Origin: Mycolicibacterium madagascariense
GTDB lineage: Bacteria > Actinomycetota > Actinomycetes > Mycobacteriales > Mycobacteriaceae
Length of the DNA stretch: 64,000 nucleotides
Assembly (NCBI RefSeq): GCF_010729665.1
Contig: NZ_AP022610.1
Span: 3,162,001-3,226,000 of the forward strand
Reading direction: 5' to 3'
In this document: in pieces, positions 59,704 through 64,000 of the stretch
Layout of the letters: the number at the start of each line of letters is the position of its first letter
Numbering within the stretch: position 1 is the stretch's first letter
The notes under the pieces: generated by a model
Told to the model about the DNA's origin: nothing
What the model saw: the letters and a program-made list of their open reading frames with translations, nothing else
Databases searched by the model: none
Position numbers and translations under genes: made by a program

Positions 59704-60745
59704 CCTGCTCGGCGTGCTGCTCACCGTGCTGCTGCTCGCCACCAACGCCTTCTTCGTCGCCGCGGAGTTCGCGCTCATCTCCGCGCGGCGCGACCGGCTG
59801 GAAGCCCTTGCCGAGAGCGGCAAGCGCAGCGCCGTCACCGTCATCCAGGCCGGGCAGAACCTGTCGCTGATGCTGGCGGGCGCCCAGCTCGGCATCACGG
59901 TGTGTTCGATTCTGCTGGGCCGCGTCGGCGAACCCGCGGTGGCACACCTGCTGCAGACGCCGTTCGACCTGCTCGGCGTCTCCGACACCGTGCTGCACAC
60001 GGTGTCCTTCCTCGTCGCGCTCACGGTCGTCGTCGTGCTGCACGTGCTGCTCGGTGAGATGGTGCCGAAGAACATCGCGATCGCCGGTCCCGAGTCGGCG
60101 GCGATGCTGCTCGTCCCGCCGTATCTGCTGTGGATCCGCATCGCGAAGCCGTTCATCGCGTTCTACGACTGGTGCGCCAAGCTGACGCTGCGGGCGTTCG
60201 GCGTCGAGGCCAGGAACGAACTGGAGAACACGGTCTCGATGATCGAGCTGTCGGAGATGATCGCCGAGTCGCTGTCGGAGGGCCTGCTCGACCCCGAGGA
60301 GCACAACCGGCTGTCGCGGGCGCTGCAGATCCGCACCCGCGTGGTGTCCGACGTCGCGGTGCCGGTCGGCGAGATCCACGCGGTGTCCGCCGCCGCAACC
60401 GGCCGAGGGCCGACCGTCGCAGCCATCCAGCAGGCCCTGGCCGAGACCGGCTACTCCCGCTTCCCCGTCGTCGACGCCGCGGGCCGCTACACCGGGTACG
60501 TGCACATCAAGGACGTGCTGCCGCTCGTCGACGATCCCGACGCGGTCGTCGACGCGTCGCTGGTGCGGCCGCTGCCCAGGGTGCTCGCGACGCTGCCGCT
60601 GCCCGACGCGCTGTCACGGTTGCGCCGCGACAACAGCCACCTGGCCCTCGTCACCACCGAGGACCGCGTGACGGCGATGGTCGCGCTGGAGGACCTCGTC
60701 GAGGACCTGGTGGGGACGGTGCGTGACGGAACGCACCGTGTCTGA
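59696..60745 (+). CDS. CNNM/HlyC-CorC family membrane protein 2 (Rv1841c type)
   Basis: A 349-aa paralogue: DUF21 domain ([57 protein letters not shown]) and a CBS pair (~200-340), but no CorC/HlyC C-terminal domain. The overlapping pair probably forms a heteromeric cation transporter or regulator. Confidence 0.92.
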
Positions 60746-61613
60746 GCCGCTCGACGAGGCGACCTGGCTCGAACGCGAGGCCCGCTACCTGAGGCGCGTG
60801 GACGCCTTCCTCGCCCCGCACCGGGACCGGGCGCAGCGCGGTGAGGCGCACCCGGTGTGGGACTTCCTATTCAGCTACTACAGCCTGCGGCCGCGACTGC
60901 TGCGCCGGTGGCACCCCGGCTACGGGGTGGCCCTCGACGGCCCGGCCGCAGACCGCTTCCTGGACCGCCCCGGCTACGACCGGGTCGGCGCGTCGGTGGC
61001 GGTGACGCGGGACCACCTGCGCTCGCGCATCGACACCGTGGCCTTCGTCGCAGACCTGCTGCGCGCCACCGCCTCTCGGCCCGCCCGCCTCAACTGCTTC
61101 GGGCTGCACGAGTGGGCGATGGTCTACCACAGCAGCGACGTACGCCACGGCCAGGTGCCGCTGCGTCTCGGCGGCGCGGGCACCGACACGGTGGTCGAGT
61201 CGATTCCCTTGCGCTGCAGCCACTTCGACGCCTATCGGTTCTTCACCGCCCCCGCGGTGCCCCGCAACGCCGAGGTGCTCAGCAGGTCCCGACAGGTCGC
61301 CAGCGAGCAACCGGGATGCGTGCACGCCAACATGGACCTCTACAAGTGGTGCTACAAGCTCGGGCCGCTGGTCGGCTCGGAGCTGCTGATGGACTGCCTC
61401 GATCTCGCCGCGGACGCGCGCGCCCTCGACATGCAGGCCAGCCCGTACGACCTGACCGACTACGGCATCGGGCCCATCCGCATCGAGGACGCCGCGGGCC
61501 GCACCGAGTACGTCCGCCGGCAGCGCGTCGTCGCCGACCGGGCGACGCCACTGCGCGTCGCCCTGCTCGACCGCTGCGATGCGCTGCTGGAGGCATCGGA
61601 CCGCGATTGCTGA
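60723..61613 (+). CDS. Conserved actinobacterial protein, often called 3-methyladenine DNA glycosylase
   Basis: A 296-aa soluble protein with conserved blocks ([75 protein letters not shown]). Actinobacterial homologues often carry the label 3-methyladenine DNA glycosylase, but I see no helix-hairpin-helix or AAG-type motif, so that name is weak. It has several His and Cys residues that could bind metal. GTG 60723 overlaps the CNNM gene by 23 bp; GTG 60738 would reduce this to 8 bp. Confidence 0.7.
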   Translation: MTERTVSEPLDEATWLEREARYLRRVDAFLAPHRDRAQRGEAHPVWDFLFSYYSLRPRLLRRWHPGYGVALDGPAADRFLDRPGYDRVGASVAVTRDHLRSRIDTVAFVADLLRATASRPARLNCFGLHEWAMVYHSSDVRHGQVPLRLGGAGTDTVVESIPLRCSHFDAYRFFTAPAVPRNAEVLSRSRQVASEQPGCVHANMDLYKWCYKLGPLVGSELLMDCLDLAADARALDMQASPYDLTDYGIGPIRIEDAAGRTEYVRRQRVVADRATPLRVALLDRCDALLEASDRDC

Positions 61614-61680
61614 GTCGCCCACGGTCATTGGCGCCGAGCTACGCACGGGTAGGCTTGATCGACGCTGTGGAGAGGAAACC

Positions 61681-63873
61681 ATGACCGATCGCGTGACCGT
61701 CGGGAACCTGCGGGTGGCCCGCGTGCTGCACGACTTCATCACCCACGAGGCCCTGCCGGGTACCGGGGTGGACGCCGACAGCTTCTGGGCCGGGGTGGAC
61801 AAGGTGGTCACCGACCTGGCGCCGAAGAACCAGGATCTGCTCGCGCGCCGTGACGACCTGCAGGCGCAGATCGACAAGTGGCACCGGCAGCGCGTCATCG
61901 GACCCTTCGACGCCGCGGAGTACCAGCAGTTCCTCACCCAGATCGGCTACCTCGAGCCCGAGCCCGAGGACTTCTCCATCACGACCTCCGGCGTCGACGA
62001 CGAGATCACCAGCACCGCCGGCCCACAGCTGGTGGTGCCGATCCTCAACGCGCGGTTCGCGCTGAACGCCTCCAACGCCCGGTGGGGTTCGCTCTACGAC
62101 GCCCTCTACGGCACCGACGTCATCCCCGAGACCGACGGCGCCGAGAAGGGCAGCGGCGGGTACAACCGGGTCCGCGGCGACCGGGTCATCGCCTACGCCC
62201 GGAAGTTCCTCGACGAGGCGGTGCCGCTGGGGGAGGGCTCCTGGGCCGACGCCACCGGCTTCGCCATCGAGGACGGCACGCTGCGGGTCTCCCTCGCCGA
62301 CGGGTCCGTCGAACTCGCCGATCCCGACGCCTTCGCCGGCTACACCGGTGAGCTCGGCTCGCCGCAGTGGTCGATCCTGCTGGTGCACCACGGCCTGCAC
62401 GTCGAGATCCTCATCGACCCCGACTCCCCCGTCGGCAAGACCGATCGGGCGGGCGTCAAGGACGTCGTGCTGGAGTCGGCCGTCACCACGATCATGGACT
62501 TCGAGGACTCCGTCGCGGCCGTCGACGCCGACGACAAGGTGCTCGGCTACCGCAACTGGCTCGGGCTGAACCGCGGCGACCTGACCGAGGAGGTCAGCAA
62601 GGGCGGCACGACGTTCACCCGGGTGCTCAACGAGGACCGTGTCTTCACCGCACCCGACGGCTCGACACTGACGCTGCCCGGCCGCAGTCTGCTGTTCGTG
62701 CGCAACGTCGGGCACCTGATGACGAACGACGCCATCGTCTTCGAGGACGGCTCCGAGGTGCCCGAGGGCATTCAGGACGCGCTGTTCACCGGCCTCATCG
62801 CGATGCACGGCCTCAAGGCCGACGAGGCGAACGGTCCGCTGCTCAACAGCCGCACCGGGTCGATCTACATCGTCAAGCCCAAGATGCACGGACCCGACGA
62901 AGTTGCGTTCACGTGCGAGCTGTTCAGCCGCGTCGAGGACGTGCTCGGCCTGCCGCAGGCGACCATGAAGGTCGGCATCATGGACGAGGAGCGCCGCACC
63001 ACGGTCAACCTCAAGGCCTGCATCAAGGCCGCCGCCGACCGCGTGGTGTTCATCAACACCGGCTTCCTGGACCGCACCGGCGACGAGATCCACACCTCCA
63101 TGGAGGCCGGTCCGATGGTCCGCAAGGGCACGATGAAGAGCCAGCCCTGGATCAAGGCCTATGAGGACGCCAACGTCGACACCGGTCTGGCGACCGGACT
63201 GTCGGGCAAGGCGCAGATCGGCAAGGGCATGTGGGCCATGACCGAACTGATGGCCGACATGGTCGAGCAGAAGATCGGTCAGCCCAAGGCGGGCGCCACC
63301 ACGGCGTGGGTGCCGTCGCCGACCGGTGCGACCCTGCACGCCATGCACTACCACCAGGTGGACGTGTTCGAGGTGCAGAAGGAACTGGCGGGCAAGAAAC
63401 GGACCACCCTCGACCAGCTGCTGACCATCCCGCTGGCCAAGGAGCTGGCGTGGGCGCCGGAGGAGATTCGCGAGGAGGTCGACAACAACTGTCAGTCGAT
63501 CCTCGGCTACGTCGTCCGGTGGATCGACGCGGGCGTCGGCTGCTCGAAGGTGCCCGACATCCACGACGTGGCCCTTATGGAGGACCGTGCCACCCTGCGC
63601 ATCTCGAGCCAGCTGCTGGCCAACTGGCTGCGGCACGGGGTGATCACCGAGGAGGACGTCAAGGCCAGCCTGCGCCGGATGGCCGCCGTGGTCGACGAGC
63701 AGAACGCCGGGGACGCCGACTACCTGCCGATGGCGCCCGACCCCGAGGCCAGCATCGCGTTCCAGGCCGCGCAGGAGCTGATCCTGTCGGGCACGGGGCA
63801 GCCCAACGGCTACACCGAGCCGATCCTGCATCGCCGTCGCCGGGAGTTCAAGGCGCGCCACGCCACGCGGTGA
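61681..63873 (+). CDS. glcB: Malate synthase G
   Basis: A 730-aa monomeric malate synthase G of the glyoxylate shunt, joining glyoxylate and acetyl-CoA to malate. Motifs: [35 protein letters not shown] (catalytic Arg), [20 protein letters not shown] (Mg2+-binding Glu), [18 protein letters not shown] (catalytic Asp) and the ending LHRRRREFK. Full length for the family. ATG with GAGGAAA upstream; a 67-bp gap separates it from the previous gene. Confidence 0.98.
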   Translation: MTDRVTVGNLRVARVLHDFITHEALPGTGVDADSFWAGVDKVVTDLAPKNQDLLARRDDLQAQIDKWHRQRVIGPFDAAEYQQFLTQIGYLEPEPEDFSITTSGVDDEITSTAGPQLVVPILNARFALNASNARWGSLYDALYGTDVIPETDGAEKGSGGYNRVRGDRVIAYARKFLDEAVPLGEGSWADATGFAIEDGTLRVSLADGSVELADPDAFAGYTGELGSPQWSILLVHHGLHVEILIDPDSPVGKTDRAGVKDVVLESAVTTIMDFEDSVAAVDADDKVLGYRNWLGLNRGDLTEEVSKGGTTFTRVLNEDRVFTAPDGSTLTLPGRSLLFVRNVGHLMTNDAIVFEDGSEVPEGIQDALFTGLIAMHGLKADEANGPLLNSRTGSIYIVKPKMHGPDEVAFTCELFSRVEDVLGLPQATMKVGIMDEERRTTVNLKACIKAAADRVVFINTGFLDRTGDEIHTSMEAGPMVRKGTMKSQPWIKAYEDANVDTGLATGLSGKAQIGKGMWAMTELMADMVEQKIGQPKAGATTAWVPSPTGATLHAMHYHQVDVFEVQKELAGKKRTTLDQLLTIPLAKELAWAPEEIREEVDNNCQSILGYVVRWIDAGVGCSKVPDIHDVALMEDRATLRISSQLLANWLRHGVITEEDVKASLRRMAAVVDEQNAGDADYLPMAPDPEASIAFQAAQELILSGTGQPNGYTEPILHRRRREFKARHATR

Positions 63874-63874
63874 C

Positions 63875-63880
63875 TAGACT
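63875..63880 (+). promoter_or_regulatory. Candidate -10 element (TAGACT)
   Basis: TAGACT directly follows the glcB stop and fits TANNNT. It would give a ~40-base leader before the ATG at 63929, which has GGGGTTAGGA as ribosome site. Confidence 0.35.
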
Positions 63881-63928
63881 CTCGCGGGGCCGAATGATCA
63901 ACCACCGCAACGATCACAGGGGTTAGGA

Positions 63929-64000
63929 ATGGGCAGGCACAGCATTCCCGACCCGGAAGACGGGTCGTCCGAGGTCGGTCCTCCCGGGGACGCCGGGTAC
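63929..64000 (+). CDS. Start of Rv1836c-like membrane/VWA-domain protein, truncated by the window
   Basis: Only 24 codons are inside the window. The N-terminus (MGRHSIPDPEDGSSEV) matches the opening MGRHSxPDPED of Rv1836c, which follows glcB in M. tuberculosis and encodes a membrane protein with an extracellular VWA domain. The assignment rests on this short match plus synteny. Confidence 0.65.
   Translation, partial: MGRHSIPDPEDGSSEVGPPGDAGY

Overview
The window is high-GC actinobacterial DNA from a rapidly growing mycobacterium (Mycolicibacterium type). It has an antigen 85 mycolyltransferase, the Ala/Pro-rich Apa antigen, two F420-type luciferase-like oxidoreductases and many GTG starts. 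From memory of the M. tuberculosis map, the right-hand ~28 kb follows the block Rv1836c to Rv1867, in opposite orientation: thiolase and fused CoA transferase, apa, modABC, SDR, LLM, ndh, ureABCFGD, thioesterase, blaI, blaR-like, gnd1, guaB1, two CNNM proteins, glcB. A Lon protease, absent from M. tuberculosis, argues for a fast grower. No tRNA, rRNA, CRISPR array, insertion sequence or prophage was seen.

Layout. 1-5.1 kb: a degenerate class III cyclase coupled to an MscS channel with a cNMP-binding-like tail, an Ag85 paralogue, a quinone-reductase-like MDR and a membrane protein. 5.1-7.5 kb: lon behind a HAIR-like (HspR) element. 7.9-8.3 kb: a non-coding region with seven 20-bp dyad units in a higher-order pattern, between a divergent small HTH gene and an LLM gene. 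10.4-15.2 kb: three overlapping genes encoding a DUF559-type nuclease protein, a winged-helix-like protein and a 1058-residue protein with an N-terminal AAA-like ATPase and a C-terminal HerA/FtsK-like translocase. This is the best candidate here for an undescribed DNA-processing or defence system.

15.3-25.8 kb: a ten-gene minus-strand carbohydrate operon (SIS isomerase, FGGY kinase, ribulose-phosphate-epimerase-like protein, two zinc alcohol dehydrogenases, an SDR, an RbsA/RbsC-type ABC importer and two near-identical sugar-binding lipoproteins). It faces a SorC-type regulator and a second SDR across a region with a perfect 18-bp palindrome. 27.6-35.9 kb: a six-gene L-rhamnose operon (MFS transporter, isomerase, aldolase/dehydrogenase fusion, kinase, FMN lactate dehydrogenase, LacI-type repressor) behind a perfect 16-bp LacI-type operator. 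Together these genes would take rhamnose to DHAP and, through lactaldehyde and lactate, to pyruvate.

36-64 kb: the conserved block. Differences from M. tuberculosis include an IdeR-box-flanked FhuF/IucC-like gene between the thioesterase and blaI, a 44-codon coupled small ORF ahead of the CNNM pair, and no PE_PGRS or toxin-antitoxin genes between the CNNM genes and glcB. The window ends at the start of the Rv1836c-like gene.
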